DNA of 64,000 bases from Gardnerella swidsinskii (GCF_003397705.1 NZ_QJVB01000003.1:124001-188000); one strand, 5' to 3'; counted from the stretch's first letter, positions 25,932 to 35,840 are shown. The notes: generated by a model from the letters alone, not told the origin. Translations and numbers: made by a program.

Positions 25932-28545
25932 CGAACAAAACGCAATGGCATCTACAGAAATTAGCAAAAATAACGCTATTGCGGTGCTTCCTAAAGTAGA
26001 AGTTTCTGGTTTGAGCACAGAAGAAGTTGCAGAGGCAGTCTCTCGCGGAGATGTGAATATTACTTCTAAGCAGACTTCTCGCTCTTTAATGGATATTGTG
26101 CGCGCGAACGTGTTTACATTGTTTAACGCGATTATTTTCACAGCAATGGTTGTTGTGCTTGCCACTGGTTCGTGGAAGGATGCTGTTTTTGGTGTGGTAA
26201 TTCTGGTAAATACTGGAATTGGCATTGTGACTGAATTAAAAGCAAAGCGCACTTTGGATAGGCTTTCTATACTTGTGGCGTCTTACGCAATGGTTCGTAG
26301 AGGCGGAGAAAATATTGAGATTGCGCACAAAGATATTGTGCTTGGAGATATTTTGTGGCTTAGGGCTGGTGAGCAAGTTCCTGCAGATGTAGAAGTGCTG
26401 GAATCGTGGGGCTTAGAAATGGACGAGTCCATGCTCACGGGCGAGTCTGCTACAGTTCGAAAAGCAAAAGGTGATAACGTTTATTCCGGATCTACTGCAG
26501 TTTCTGGAATGGCTTTAACGCGTGTTACTGCCGTAGGAGAGCACAGTTATGCGGCAAAATTGGCGGCGCAAGCGAAAGTTTATACCAAAACAATTTCCGA
26601 CTTAAGCCGTGGAATTAACACGATTTTGAAGTATATGACGATGGTTGTGGTGCCTTTGTGTATGCTGCTTGTGTGGTCGCAAATGCACAAGGTTGGCGGA
26701 TTTGTTGAAGCTTGGCAGACTGGTGCTTGGAGGGGAGCTGTTGTTTCTGCTGTTGCAGGCGTTGTTGGCATGATTCCAGAAGGATTGGTTCTTCTTACTT
26801 CGCTTAATTTTGCGGTGGCTGCTATGCGGCTTGCTCGTAAGCAAACGTTAGTTCAGGAGTTGGAATCTGTAGAAACTTTAGCGCGCGTAGACTGCTTGAA
26901 TCTGGACAAAACTGGCACTATAACCGACGGTGGTATTGCATTCGTTGGCGTGGAAAATCTAGATAATAGTGGTGCCGAAATATCTTTGCAGACCAACTTG
27001 CAAACCAATCAAGCTTTATTCGACTTATCAAATGAAGAAAATCCGAACGCAACAGGTGTTGCGATTATGGAAGGGCTTGGCTCTAAAGGAGTTGCAGCTA
27101 GCCAGCATGTATCTAACCGTCTTCCATTCTCTTCTGCTAGAAAGTGGAGTGCGGTGCAATATGCGAAAAGCAGCGGAGAACATGAAACTTGGTATATGGG
27201 TGCTCCGGAAGTATTGCTCAGCGCGATTGATTATGCAAATACTAATGAACTTTTAGCGAAAGTTAATTCTTATGCGGAGCAAGGTGAGCGCGTGCTGCTG
27301 CTTGCAAAAGTAAGTAGCGAAAGTAGTACTGTAAGTAGCGTCGATAGTAGCAGCTTAAGTAGCGTAACAGAAACAGATAAAACTTTTGGCGATTCTCCAA
27401 CTATTTGCGTAAATGCTCATCCTATTGCTTTAGTTCGCTGCTCTGAGCGTATTCGTGACGATGCTCGCAAAACGCTTAAATGGTTCCGTGAGCAGGGTGT
27501 GCGTTGCCGCGTAATTTCGGGAGATAACCCTACAACAGTTGCGGCTGTTGCTGCAAAAGTTGGCTTAACAGGAGATCGCAAGCCTGTTGCAATGGACGCT
27601 AGAAAATTGCCAGAAGATATTAACGAATTGGCTAAAGTGCTTGAAAATGTGGATGTGCTTGGGCGCGTGCTTCCTCATCAAAAGAAAGCGATTGTTCAGG
27701 CGCTTCATACTCAAGGTCATGTTGTTGCTATGACTGGTGATGGCGTGAACGATACTTTGGCTCTTAAAGAAGCTGATTTGGGCGTTGCTATGGGCAATGC
27801 TGCTCCTGCTGCAAAAGCTGTAGCTCAAGTGGTTCTTGTTGATTCGCGATTCTCGCATTTGCCGGATGTTGTGGCTCGCGGTAGGCAAGTGATGGCAAAT
27901 ATGGAACGTGTGGCTGGCTTATTCCTTGTAAAAACTGTTTATTCTGCGCTTATTTCTGCAGGAGTTGTGCTTCTAGCGTTGCACTTCCCGTATTTGCCTC
28001 GTCACATTACTTATATTGGTTCTTTAACTATTGGTATTCCAGCATTTTTGCTCGCTCTTGCGCCTAATACTTGTCGATACATTCCAGGTTTCTTGAAGCG
28101 AGTTGTTCGTTTTGCTGTTCCTAGCGGATTTGCTATAGCTGCTTCTGTGCTCGCTACTGCTGTTATAGCTCCGCGAGTTTTGGGATTAAATCTTGACGAT
28201 GTTGTTGCAAATAATTTGATAGCATCTCGTTTTATTGTCTCAAACGTGCAAGCTTTGGCAACTACTCGCAGTATTTGTTCCGTAATCGTATTTGTTCTCG
28301 GCATACTCGTGCTTGCAAGCGTTGCCAAGCCGTTGCGCTCGTGGAGAGGAATTATGGTTGCGCTATTTGCTGCAGCTGGAGTTGCTGGAGCTTTTATACC
28401 GTTTACTGCAAAATTCTTCGAAATTCACGTGCCGACTGCAGGAAGCGCGTTTACTGTAATGCTTATAGCTGTTGTTTTAGCTGTAATCTTATGGTTTGTG
28501 TGCGTGAGTTTAGCAAACTTGTTATCTAAACAAAGTAAGAAGTGA
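25921..28545 (+). CDS. Cation-transporting P-type ATPase (CtpE-like)
   Basis: 874 residues. Full P-type ATPase: TGES actuator motif (MLTGESATV, near residue 173), PEGL in the membrane domain (IPEGLVLLTSLNFAVAAMRL), phosphorylated Asp in DKTGTITDG (near 330), and GDGVNDTLALKEADLGVAMG hinge (near 610); ten membrane helices are plausible. The LVQELESVETLARVD stretch before DKTGT and overall layout resemble mycobacterial CtpE, a calcium-uptake pump; the ion is inference. A Ser-rich insertion (about residues 460-490, encoded by repeats of GTAAGTAGCG) lies in the nucleotide-binding domain. Overlaps the upstream lipoprotein gene. Confidence 0.88.
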   Translation: MTNNEQNAMASTEISKNNAIAVLPKVEVSGLSTEEVAEAVSRGDVNITSKQTSRSLMDIVRANVFTLFNAIIFTAMVVVLATGSWKDAVFGVVILVNTGIGIVTELKAKRTLDRLSILVASYAMVRRGGENIEIAHKDIVLGDILWLRAGEQVPADVEVLESWGLEMDESMLTGESATVRKAKGDNVYSGSTAVSGMALTRVTAVGEHSYAAKLAAQAKVYTKTISDLSRGINTILKYMTMVVVPLCMLLVWSQMHKVGGFVEAWQTGAWRGAVVSAVAGVVGMIPEGLVLLTSLNFAVAAMRLARKQTLVQELESVETLARVDCLNLDKTGTITDGGIAFVGVENLDNSGAEISLQTNLQTNQALFDLSNEENPNATGVAIMEGLGSKGVAASQHVSNRLPFSSARKWSAVQYAKSSGEHETWYMGAPEVLLSAIDYANTNELLAKVNSYAEQGERVLLLAKVSSESSTVSSVDSSSLSSVTETDKTFGDSPTICVNAHPIALVRCSERIRDDARKTLKWFREQGVRCRVISGDNPTTVAAVAAKVGLTGDRKPVAMDARKLPEDINELAKVLENVDVLGRVLPHQKKAIVQALHTQGHVVAMTGDGVNDTLALKEADLGVAMGNAAPAAKAVAQVVLVDSRFSHLPDVVARGRQVMANMERVAGLFLVKTVYSALISAGVVLLALHFPYLPRHITYIGSLTIGIPAFLLALAPNTCRYIPGFLKRVVRFAVPSGFAIAASVLATAVIAPRVLGLNLDDVVANNLIASRFIVSNVQALATTRSICSVIVFVLGILVLASVAKPLRSWRGIMVALFAAAGVAGAFIPFTAKFFEIHVPTAGSAFTVMLIAVVLAVILWFVCVSLANLLSKQSKK

Positions 28546-28612
28546 ACAATCTAACATATTTCTCATGTAATTAGTGTGTCGACGTGAGCTTAATGATGCT
28601 TACAATAGATAC

Positions 28613-30139
28613 GTGTTTAGTATTTTAGAGATGTTTTCAGTAGGCGTTGGTCCTAGTTCATCACATACAGTAGGTCCTATGCGAGCTGCGTGTTCGTTTG
28701 TTTCATCGCTTAAAAAAAGTGGTAGTCTTGCAAACGTTGCGCACGTAAGTGTGACTCTTTACGGATCACTGTCTTTAACAGGTCTTGGTCATGGCACTGA
28801 TCGCGCTTGCGTTGCAGGTCTTGAAGGAAATCTTCCAGATAATGTAGACACTGATCATATGCTTACTATTCGTCAGGAATGCAAAAAAACTGGCACTTTA
28901 ACGCTCGCAGGTGAACATACTATTGCTTTTGATTACGATAAGGATGTAATTTTTGAAAAATGGATGCGAATGGTTGTTCATCCTAATGGAATGCGTTTTG
29001 TTGCAATTGATTCTGACGGAAATAAAATCGATGAGCAAGTTTGGTATTCAATTGGCGGCGGATTTATTCGTCAAGGGTGTGCAGATGATGCAATGGTTGG
29101 CTTGCATGAGCGTGTTACTGAGCAAGATGAAAATAATGCCAATAAGAATGGTGTAAGCGAGAATAATAGCGAAAGTAATAACGGAAATAGTAGTGATAAT
29201 GCTGCAAGCTCCTCAAATCAAACAAAAGATTCCACTGTACCTTATCCTTTTACTTCATGCGACGAGCTTATAAATATTTGCCGAGAAAAGCATATGTCAA
29301 TAAGCGATGTTGTGTGGCAAAACGAGCTTGCATTGCATGAAGGTGCTGCTGACTACGTGCGCAACTATTTGCTGCATGTTTGGAAAGTTATGAGTAAATG
29401 TGTAGAAAACGGATGCAACTCAAAGCAACCGATTTTGCCAGGAGGTCTTGATGTGCCTCGCAGAGCTCCTCACATGTATGAGCGTTTAGCTGCAAATTCA
29501 GACATGCTTCGCAACAATCGTCGTCGTTCGGATGCTGCTTTAGAAAGTTCAGACTCTGCGTGGGTTAATCTTTTTGCGCTCGCTGTTAGTGAAGAGAATG
29601 CTGGTGGTGGGCGTATTGTTACTGCTCCAACGAATGGTTCTGCAGGAATTATTCCTGCAGTATTGCAGTATTATTGGCGATTTGTTGATTCTGCTAATGA
29701 AGATGGAGTTGTGCGATTCTTGCTTGCTGCAGGTGCTGTTGGTTACTTATTTAAGCGAAATGCTTCAATTTCTGGAGCTGAAGTTGGTTGTCAAGGAGAG
29801 GTTGGTTCTGCTTGTTCGATGGCTGCTGCAGGATTGTGCGAAGTGTTGGGAGGAACCCCGGAACAGGTTGAAAATGCTGCAGAAATCGGTATAGAACACC
29901 ATTTGGGATTAACTTGCGATCCTGTAGGCGGTTTGGTACAAATTCCTTGTATTGAGCGCAATGCTATGGCTGCAAATACAGCAATTAATGCTGTTCGAAT
30001 GGCAATGCTTGGAGATGGCTCGCACATGGTAAGCCTTGACAAAGCGATTAAGACTATGAAAGAAACTGGTCATGACATGATGTCTAAATATCGCGAAACC
30101 TCAAAAGGTGGGCTAGCTGTAAACGTTGTTGAGTGCTAA
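28613..30139 (+). CDS. sdaA: L-serine ammonia-lyase (dehydratase), single-chain type
   Basis: 508 residues from GTG 28613. Converts L-serine to pyruvate and ammonia with a 4Fe-4S cluster. The N-terminal beta domain opens [22 protein letters not shown], the catalytic alpha domain contains [33 protein letters not shown] and [18 protein letters not shown], which supply the cluster Cys residues. A GTG at 28574 also fits, but homologues begin at FSILEM and TACAAT sits exactly six bases before GTG 28613 with no ribosome-binding site, suggesting a leaderless start. A long Asn/Ser-rich linker joins the two domains (about residues 175-215). With sstT it could feed serine into pyruvate. Confidence 0.93.
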   Translation: MFSILEMFSVGVGPSSSHTVGPMRAACSFVSSLKKSGSLANVAHVSVTLYGSLSLTGLGHGTDRACVAGLEGNLPDNVDTDHMLTIRQECKKTGTLTLAGEHTIAFDYDKDVIFEKWMRMVVHPNGMRFVAIDSDGNKIDEQVWYSIGGGFIRQGCADDAMVGLHERVTEQDENNANKNGVSENNSESNNGNSSDNAASSSNQTKDSTVPYPFTSCDELINICREKHMSISDVVWQNELALHEGAADYVRNYLLHVWKVMSKCVENGCNSKQPILPGGLDVPRRAPHMYERLAANSDMLRNNRRRSDAALESSDSAWVNLFALAVSEENAGGGRIVTAPTNGSAGIIPAVLQYYWRFVDSANEDGVVRFLLAAGAVGYLFKRNASISGAEVGCQGEVGSACSMAAAGLCEVLGGTPEQVENAAEIGIEHHLGLTCDPVGGLVQIPCIERNAMAANTAINAVRMAMLGDGSHMVSLDKAIKTMKETGHDMMSKYRETSKGGLAVNVVEC

Positions 30140-30419
30140 TTTGCTAATATTTTTGCATTAATTCGTTGATGTTTTGAGATTAATTTTTGCTAAGTTATAC
30201 ACAATGCGTATATTTCATGTACATACGTAACGTTTCAGTGCTAATCTAGGACAGGTTAATCTAGGAAGTGTTAGTCTAAACTGCATTTATTCGAATGTGC
30301 ATTTACTTAAATGTACTATTTAAAATGCGCTGCTTTAGTAATGCAGGATGGTTAAAAGCTGTCTGTGTAGATGTTATACTGTTCAGATTATACTGTTTGG
30401 AGTTTGTAAAGGAGGAAAT

Positions 30420-30827
30420 ATGGCACAAGATATGCCAGAAGTGATTGCAGAATTTGGCACTACGCCAACGGTGACGTTCCCTGAATCTGAACCGCCAGCA
30501 GGTCTTAAAGTTGTTGAATTAGTTGAAGGTAATGGTCCTGTAGTTCGTGCCGGTGACACTGTAACTGTGAATTATCATGGTGTGGTTTGGGGTAGCGACA
30601 AGCCATTTGATTCAAGCTTTGCTCGTCATACTCCAGCTAGTTTTGGTATTGGTGTAGGTCAAGTGATTCAGGGCTGGGATCGTACTGTTCCAGGTCATAA
30701 TGTTGGATCTCGTTTGTTGATTTCTATTCCTCCAGAGTATGGTTATGGCTCTCGTGGCATACCGCAAGCCGGTATTGGCGGCGGAGACACGTTGGTATTT
30801 GTTGTTGATATTATTTCAACTCGTTGA
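30420..30827 (+). CDS. FKBP-type peptidyl-prolyl cis-trans isomerase
   Basis: 135 residues from ATG 30420, which has a perfect AAAGGAGG site; the longer frame from 30348 is not needed. One FKBP domain: VVRAGDTVTVNYHGVVWG, FDSSF, VIQGWDRTVPGHNVGSRLLISIPPEYGYG and GGDTLVFVVDI are all typical, with conserved Tyr, Phe, Asp, Val-Ile and Trp of the proline pocket. Cytosolic (no signal). An extended -10 (TGTTATACT, about 30373-30381) lies upstream. The gap 30140-30419 shows no gene. Followed after 71 bases by greA, probably one unit. Confidence 0.93.
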   Translation: MAQDMPEVIAEFGTTPTVTFPESEPPAGLKVVELVEGNGPVVRAGDTVTVNYHGVVWGSDKPFDSSFARHTPASFGIGVGQVIQGWDRTVPGHNVGSRLLISIPPEYGYGSRGIPQAGIGGGDTLVFVVDIISTR

Positions 30828-30898
30828 TAGAAGAGCGTGAATTTTACTTACGCGCGCATAGTTTTTATTTTTAGAGATTGTTGTATAAGGAGGTAGCA

Positions 30899-31378
30899 AT
30901 GGCTGAAGAAAAAACTATTTTACTTACGCAGGAAGCGTATGACAAACTAAAAGAAGAGTTAGCACATCGTGAAGGTGAGTATCGAGAAGAAATCACTGAG
31001 CGTATTGCTGCAGCTCGTGCTGAAGGTGATTTGTCTGAAAATGGTGGTTATCAGGCTGCTCGTGAAGAGCAAGGAAAGAATGAAGGTCGCATTAATGAGC
31101 TTATTGTAAAGCTTCGTAATGCGAAGATTCTTGAAGCACCGAAGGATGGCACTGTTGGCAATGGTTCTTTGGTTACTCTTGAGCTTGCAGGTCGAGAAAT
31201 GACTTATGTTCTTGGTTCTCGCGATATTGCTGTAGCTACGGATTATGACGTTATTAGCCCGGAATCTCCAATTGGGGCAGCTATTATGGGTGCTCATGCT
31301 GGTGATACTGTTAGCTATGCAGCTCCAAATGGACGTGAAATTTCAGTGACAATTAAGGATTCGCATCCACTTGCGTAA
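30899..31378 (+). CDS. greA: Transcription elongation factor GreA
   Basis: 159 residues from ATG 30899 (AAGGAGG upstream). Binds in the RNA polymerase secondary channel and stimulates cleavage of backtracked RNA. An N-terminal coiled coil with the acidic tip DLSENGGYQAAREEQGK (key Asp-Leu-Ser-Glu-Asn), and a C-terminal domain with ESPIGAAIMGAHAGDTVSY, as in all GreA. Probably co-transcribed with the FKBP gene and ended by a strong terminator. Confidence 0.96.
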   Translation: MAEEKTILLTQEAYDKLKEELAHREGEYREEITERIAAARAEGDLSENGGYQAAREEQGKNEGRINELIVKLRNAKILEAPKDGTVGNGSLVTLELAGREMTYVLGSRDIAVATDYDVISPESPIGAAIMGAHAGDTVSYAAPNGREISVTIKDSHPLA

Positions 31379-31432
31379 GTTGCGTAAGTTACATGATTTT
31401 CATAATCTGCATAAGTTGATTTTATAAATATT

Positions 31433-31482
31433 ATTCTCCCCACTTAGTCCATATTTTGAAATAAGTGGGGAGAATATTTTTT
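31433..31482. terminator. Bidirectional terminator between greA and lexA
   Basis: ATTCTCCCCACTTA (31433-31446) pairs perfectly over 14 bases with TAAGTGGGGAGAAT (31462-31475), followed by TTTTTT on the plus strand and AT-rich sequence on the other side, where lexA ends convergently. Confidence 0.88.
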
Positions 31483-31505
31483 GAGGGGTTGGTGGGTAAG
31501 TTCTA

Positions 31506-32240
31506 TTATATTTTTCGCAAAACTGTAACAACTTTTCCCATAATAGTTGCGTGTGATCCGTCAATAGGAGAGTAAGCCGGATTATGTGGAATAAGCCATA
31601 CGTGACCGTGGTCATTTCTGAAAGTTTTAACAGTCGCTTCGTTATCTAACAGTGCTGCAACAATGTCTCCATTTACAGCCTCATGCTGCTCTCTAACTAC
31701 TACATAATCGCCATCGCAAATAGCGGCGTCAATCATCGAATCGCCGTGTACTTCAAGCATAAAAAGATTTCCTGTACCTGTAAGACGTTCTGGCAATCGC
31801 ATTACATCTTCAATATGCTGTTCTGCTGTTATTGGAGCTCCTGCTGCGATTCTTCCCACTAGAGGAACATCTCTAGAATTTATAACAGAATCAGATTCGT
31901 ATGCGCTAATATTGGCAACTCTTGAAGAATTTTTATTAATTTTGTTATTTGAATTGTTTTCAACAATTGAATTATCAAGAATTTCAATAGCGCGACCTTT
32001 ATTTGCATTAATTCGCAAAATCCCTTTATCTTCAAGTGTTCGCAATTGATGTTTCACAGAAGATGGGCTTCTAAGTCCAACCGCTTCTCCGATTTCGCGG
32101 AAAGAAGGAGGGAATCCATGAATTTTTATATTGTTTTGGATGGCATTGATAATATTGCGTTGGCGGTCAGTAAGTGACATTGCGCTAATATCACTAGCAT
32201 TAATGCCATTGTTATCGTTATTTGTGCCATCATTATTCAT
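31506..32240 (-). CDS. lexA: LexA SOS repressor
   Basis: 244 residues. N-terminal winged helix (FPPSFREIGEAVGLRSPSSVKHQL is the DNA-reading part), C-terminal S24 self-cleaving domain. Cleavage site Ala133-Gly134, catalytic Ser168 (HGDSM) and Lys205 (EATVKTF) are present, so RecA-stimulated autocleavage is expected. A 20-residue Asn-rich N-terminal extension and an Asn/Ser/Lys-rich linker (about 90-107) make it longer than usual. AAAGGAG five bases before ATG. Divergent from the LysM gene across a region with four LexA-type boxes, so it is autoregulated. Confidence 0.96.
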   Translation of the reverse strand: MNNDGTNNDNNGINASDISAMSLTDRQRNIINAIQNNIKIHGFPPSFREIGEAVGLRSPSSVKHQLRTLEDKGILRINANKGRAIEILDNSIVENNSNNKINKNSSRVANISAYESDSVINSRDVPLVGRIAAGAPITAEQHIEDVMRLPERLTGTGNLFMLEVHGDSMIDAAICDGDYVVVREQHEAVNGDIVAALLDNEATVKTFRNDHGHVWLIPHNPAYSPIDGSHATIMGKVVTVLRKI

Positions 32241-32287
32241 GGTGCTCCTTTCGCTTTTACTATTTTAACGCACTTTCTTAAAAAAAT

Positions 32288-32369
32288 CAAACATCTGTTC
32301 GACACGCCGTTGCAACTATCGAACAAATGTGTCATTATTAATACATCTGTTCGATAGAACAAATGTTCA
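32288..32369. promoter_or_regulatory. Cluster of four LexA boxes between lexA and the LysM gene
   Basis: Compared with the Gram-positive SOS box CGAACRNRYGTTYG: box 1 (32288-32301, minus strand, CGAACAGATGTTTG) matches at all 14 positions; box 2 (32320-32333) 12 of 14; box 3 (32340-32353, minus strand) 12 of 14; box 4 (32356-32369, AGAACAAATGTTCA) has a perfect inner GAACAAATGTTC. Both flanking genes should be repressed by LexA. Confidence 0.85.
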
Positions 32370-32397
32370 GTCGATTAAGGAAGGAGAAAGGATAATT

Positions 32398-32775
32398 ATG
32401 AGTACGTCATTAATTAGAAGTGGCAGGGAAGTTAGAGTAGGTATGCAAGAAAATACTTATTTGATTCGTAAACGCTGCGTTTCTAATAAGCATGCGCGCA
32501 AAACTAGAGTTTTTCGTGTAACTGTACTTTTGATGACAGCAATAACATTCTGTACATTGTTTATGCCAAAGACTGCTGTTTCTGCAATACCTGAAAGAGT
32601 TGTTACATATACAGTTCGTCCTGGAGATACGTTATGGAATTATGCTGCTACTATTACTCCTAAAAACGGTGATATATCAGATAATGTAGAGCGTTTAATG
32701 GCTTTAAATCATCTTTCTTCTGAAGATTTGGTTATCGGACAGTCTATTAATGTTCCATTAAATGATGCTCAATAG
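32398..32775 (+). CDS. LysM domain protein, SOS cell-division inhibitor (YneA/DivS/ChiZ type)
   Basis: 125 residues from ATG 32398 (AAGGAGAAAGG upstream); an in-frame upstream opening at 32329 lies in the operator and is ignored. A Lys/Arg-rich start, one membrane helix (about residues 41-60) and a C-terminal LysM motif (YTVRPGDTLWNYAATIT…NVERLMALNHLSSEDLVIGQSINVP). Position divergent from lexA with SOS boxes and this layout match YneA (Bacillus), DivS (Corynebacterium) and ChiZ (Mycobacterium), which delay septation after DNA damage; the role here is inferred from that. Confidence 0.85.
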   Translation: MSTSLIRSGREVRVGMQENTYLIRKRCVSNKHARKTRVFRVTVLLMTAITFCTLFMPKTAVSAIPERVVTYTVRPGDTLWNYAATITPKNGDISDNVERLMALNHLSSEDLVIGQSINVPLNDAQ

Positions 32776-32811
32776 TTGATTGAGTACAAATAGTATGAAA
32801 ATGGGGGAAAT

Positions 32812-32937
32812 ATGAGAAGGGAAAATATTACTATATTTGAGATTGAAACTGATGAGCTAAGTTTTACTGAAAATGATGATGTAATATTCAGTGTGTTTTA
32901 TGGAGTATTTCGGATTATGGACAATAAAATCGTATAA
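32812..32937 (+). CDS. Hypothetical 41-aa acidic protein downstream of the SOS gene
   Basis: ATG with a good GGGGGA site seven bases upstream, 41 codons (MRRENITIFEIETDELSF… then FSVFYGVFRIMDNKIV) and TAA. Acidic, with an aromatic-hydrophobic second half (VIFSVFYGVFRIM) that could be a short amphipathic or membrane segment. It lies 36 bases after the LysM gene with no terminator between, so it may belong to the SOS unit. No family recognised. Confidence 0.4.
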   Translation: MRRENITIFEIETDELSFTENDDVIFSVFYGVFRIMDNKIV

Positions 32938-33007
32938 TATTCGGAAATATTTGAATAAAGTGAATAATATTATGTAGTTTTTCGCTATTTTTTAGTATGC
33001 TGAATAT

Positions 33008-33463
33008 ATGCATTGTCCTTTTTGTAAGAATTCTGATACGAAAGTTATAGATACTCGTATCAGTGAAGATGGTTACTCTATTCGCCGTAGACGTGAATGC
33101 CAAGTTTGTGGTAATCGATTTACTACGGTGGAAACAACTCAGTTGCTTGTAATGAAGCGTTCAGGCTCTATTGAACCTTTTGATCGGGCAAAAGTTGTTG
33201 CCGGTGTTAGCAAAGCATGTCAAGGACGTCCCATTAATGCTGAAGCGTTAAAAACAATTGGTATGCGAGTAGAAGCTGATTTGCGAGCACGAGGTTTAGC
33301 GCAAGTTACATCTGAAGAAGTTGGCAAAGCTATTCTTAAGCCATTGCGTGAATTAGATGAAGTTGCATATCTTCGTTTTGCAAGTGTGTACCAAAACTTC
33401 GCAGGTCTTGAAGATTTTGAACATGCCATTGAAGATTTAAAGCGCAGTAAAACAGAAAAATAA
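33008..33463 (+). CDS. nrdR: Transcriptional repressor NrdR
   Basis: 151 residues. Represses ribonucleotide reductase genes when (d)ATP is high. Zinc ribbon with Cys3, Cys6, Cys31 and Cys34, the RRRECQVCGNRFTTVE motif, then an ATP-cone (VMKRSGSIEPFDRAKVVAGVSKAC). No ribosome-binding site; TATGCT lies exactly six bases before the ATG, consistent with a leaderless transcript. Follows the lexA locus, the usual actinobacterial order (lexA, LysM gene, nrdR). Confidence 0.96.
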   Translation: MHCPFCKNSDTKVIDTRISEDGYSIRRRRECQVCGNRFTTVETTQLLVMKRSGSIEPFDRAKVVAGVSKACQGRPINAEALKTIGMRVEADLRARGLAQVTSEEVGKAILKPLRELDEVAYLRFASVYQNFAGLEDFEHAIEDLKRSKTEK

Positions 33464-33525
33464 TAATTTTATCGATTATTGTTACAGAAATATCTATTCC
33501 CTGCGCTTTTGCATTATTTTGAGTT

Positions 33526-35802
33526 CTATTTCTCAAAATTTGCGTCATCTGCAGTGCGTATTATATGCAATTTTTGAGTTGGTCTAGTCATTGCAACATA
33601 TAGATTGGCTGCAGCAGTTAGTCTAGATGCTGCTTCCTGCTCAATTTGAGAAGGTTGCAACACTATGACAGCGTCATATTCAAGACCTTTTACTTCCTCA
33701 GCTGTGCAAACGCTGCATTGGCAATCATCGGCATTTTGTTTGTTTAACTGATTCCATAATTTTTCAGGTAATGCATGTTCTAATGCTTGATTTACAACCT
33801 TTTTAGCATGGCTAACTATACTGTTAGGAGTAATGATTGCAATACGACCACTACCATCATCAGAGACAAATTTTTCGAATAGTTTTGTACAAGATTCTGC
33901 AAGTGCAGTATCGAGTTCATCTTGTGATTCAACCGTTTGTGATACGAGTGAATCAGGTACTGAGCGAACTGCATGAACAGTAGAAATGTATAATCCTGAA
34001 TCTGTTGCAACTTTGCTTGCTGCTTCAGAAACTTCACTAGGATTTCGATAATTAATTGTTAACTCGTAAAGATCCCAATTTGGTTCTCCAAATAGAGAAT
34101 TCATATTCTTCTGCCATCTGTGAGTTCCTCCGAGCGCAGAAGTTTGTGCAACATCGCCAACAATAGTAAAGGAGTGTGAAGGACAACGACGAATAAGCAT
34201 TCTCCAATCCATTGCTGTAAGCTCTTGAGCTTCATCGACAACTACGTGACCATATGTCCACTCGCGGTCAGAAGCTGCTTTACGGGCAAGCATTCCTGCA
34301 TCGTCGCCTTGCAGATTATTAAGAAGCATATCAGCAGTTACTATGCCATTTCCAATACCAGCTTGTGCTAAAGTGTCAGCTGCAAATTGTTGTTCTTCAA
34401 GTTTTTTTGCTTGTGCTGCAGATCTTTGAGCGTCAAGTTTTGGATCAGGACCGAGCAATTCCATAGCTTCATCAAGTAATGGAATATCAGAACGAGTAAG
34501 CGGGCTGCCCTTTGGTCTAGTAAGTGAGTTAATGTCTTCGTCGCTCAACCAGGGTGCGTATGTGCGTAATTTGTCAGGTTTAGCAAAAAGTTGGTCAATG
34601 AGCCATTCTCCAGTCATAGGTAACCATGCAAGATTTAAAGTAATGCGCAGTTTATCGTCAAGACGAAGTTGAGAAGTTATATCGTTTAATTCAGCTTGAT
34701 CTGGAACATAATCAAGTTTTTCCAAATAACGATTTTTCAATATGCTGAGCACGGTTTTTATAAAAGTATTTCGTGCCTGGTTATGCGGCTGGTGAGTCCG
34801 TTGAGCATCTGATTGAGCTATCTCAATATCTTCTTTTAGAAGAGGAATACTAAATCCTCCAACATGAATTGTTGGAAGATTTTTAGGAACACGAATACGA
34901 GCGGCAATTGCATTCGCAATAACTGTTCGCATACGATACATTCCTTTTAATTTTGCTGCGTATGGAGAATCTTCATCTGTAGCACAAATTCCAGGAATTA
35001 AGTCGGAAATAGTTCTACTTACTACACCTGTTTCACCAAGAGAAGGGAGTACTTGATCAATATAACGCAAGAATGCCGAACTTGGACCAACAATAAGAAC
35101 TCCTGAACGCTCAAGTTTGCGCCTGTGAGTGTATAACAAATAGGCTGCTCTGTGCAAAGCAACAGCTGTTTTTCCTGTGCCAGGACCTCCCTGTACAACA
35201 ATAGTGTGATCAAGAGGAGCGCGAATAATTCGATCTTGTTCTGCTTGAATAGTGGCAACAATATCAGTCATTTTGCCGGTTCTGCGAGAACCTAAAGATG
35301 CGAGCAGTGCTCCTTCACCAGTAAGAGTACCTTGTTGTGAAGCTTTTCCTATTTCATCAGAATGTATGTCAAGTACTTCATCTTCAACACCAATAACGTC
35401 TCTGAAACGGAGTGTAATATGACGACGCATAACAATATCGCCATGATGCGAAGGGGTTGCCTCATAAAAAGGTCGTGCAGCTTCAGCGCGCCAATCTGTA
35501 AGAATAGGATCATGGTTTTCGCTAAGCAAACCAATGCGACCAATGTATCGCCTAATGCCTTCTGTGTTATCAAGTCTTCCAAAAACAAGACGATCTTCAA
35601 CAGCTCGTAATTGTGTAAGACGATCTTCGTACATGATTGCGAATGAGTCGCGCTCTGTGCGCTGTGTTGGTGAACCGTGCGAACCTGACGCGCGCACAGC
35701 GTCTAAGCGCGCGCGAATAGTATTACGCAAATCATCTAGACGGCTATAAGCTCGGTCAACAGCTTGTTGTTCTTCGCTAAGTTGTGAGGAATAGGTAGAC
35801 AT
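33526..35802 (-). CDS. helD: HelD-type RNA polymerase-associated helicase-like ATPase
   Basis: 758 residues, the size of actinobacterial HelD. An N-terminal coiled-coil arm (about residues 5-75) precedes a split UvrD-like ATPase: Walker A VVQGGPGTGKTAVALHR at residues 203-218, Walker B VVVDEAQELTAMDWRM near 520, motif IV INYRNPSEV near 580, and a C-terminal GLEYDAVIV near 715 with VAMTRPTQKLHII. HelD removes RNA polymerase from stalled or DNA-bound complexes and in some Actinobacteria gives rifampicin tolerance. Converges on nrdR with no clear terminator between. Its upstream region carries a repeated element at 35841. Confidence 0.88.
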   Translation of the reverse strand: MSTYSSQLSEEQQAVDRAYSRLDDLRNTIRARLDAVRASGSHGSPTQRTERDSFAIMYEDRLTQLRAVEDRLVFGRLDNTEGIRRYIGRIGLLSENHDPILTDWRAEAARPFYEATPSHHGDIVMRRHITLRFRDVIGVEDEVLDIHSDEIGKASQQGTLTGEGALLASLGSRRTGKMTDIVATIQAEQDRIIRAPLDHTIVVQGGPGTGKTAVALHRAAYLLYTHRRKLERSGVLIVGPSSAFLRYIDQVLPSLGETGVVSRTISDLIPGICATDEDSPYAAKLKGMYRMRTVIANAIAARIRVPKNLPTIHVGGFSIPLLKEDIEIAQSDAQRTHQPHNQARNTFIKTVLSILKNRYLEKLDYVPDQAELNDITSQLRLDDKLRITLNLAWLPMTGEWLIDQLFAKPDKLRTYAPWLSDEDINSLTRPKGSPLTRSDIPLLDEAMELLGPDPKLDAQRSAAQAKKLEEQQFAADTLAQAGIGNGIVTADMLLNNLQGDDAGMLARKAASDREWTYGHVVVDEAQELTAMDWRMLIRRCPSHSFTIVGDVAQTSALGGTHRWQKNMNSLFGEPNWDLYELTINYRNPSEVSEAASKVATDSGLYISTVHAVRSVPDSLVSQTVESQDELDTALAESCTKLFEKFVSDDGSGRIAIITPNSIVSHAKKVVNQALEHALPEKLWNQLNKQNADDCQCSVCTAEEVKGLEYDAVIVLQPSQIEQEAASRLTAAANLYVAMTRPTQKLHIIRTADDANFEK

Positions 35803-35840
35803 ACGCTTCCATTCTTCGTAGAATCTGCAGCCAAATCAAA

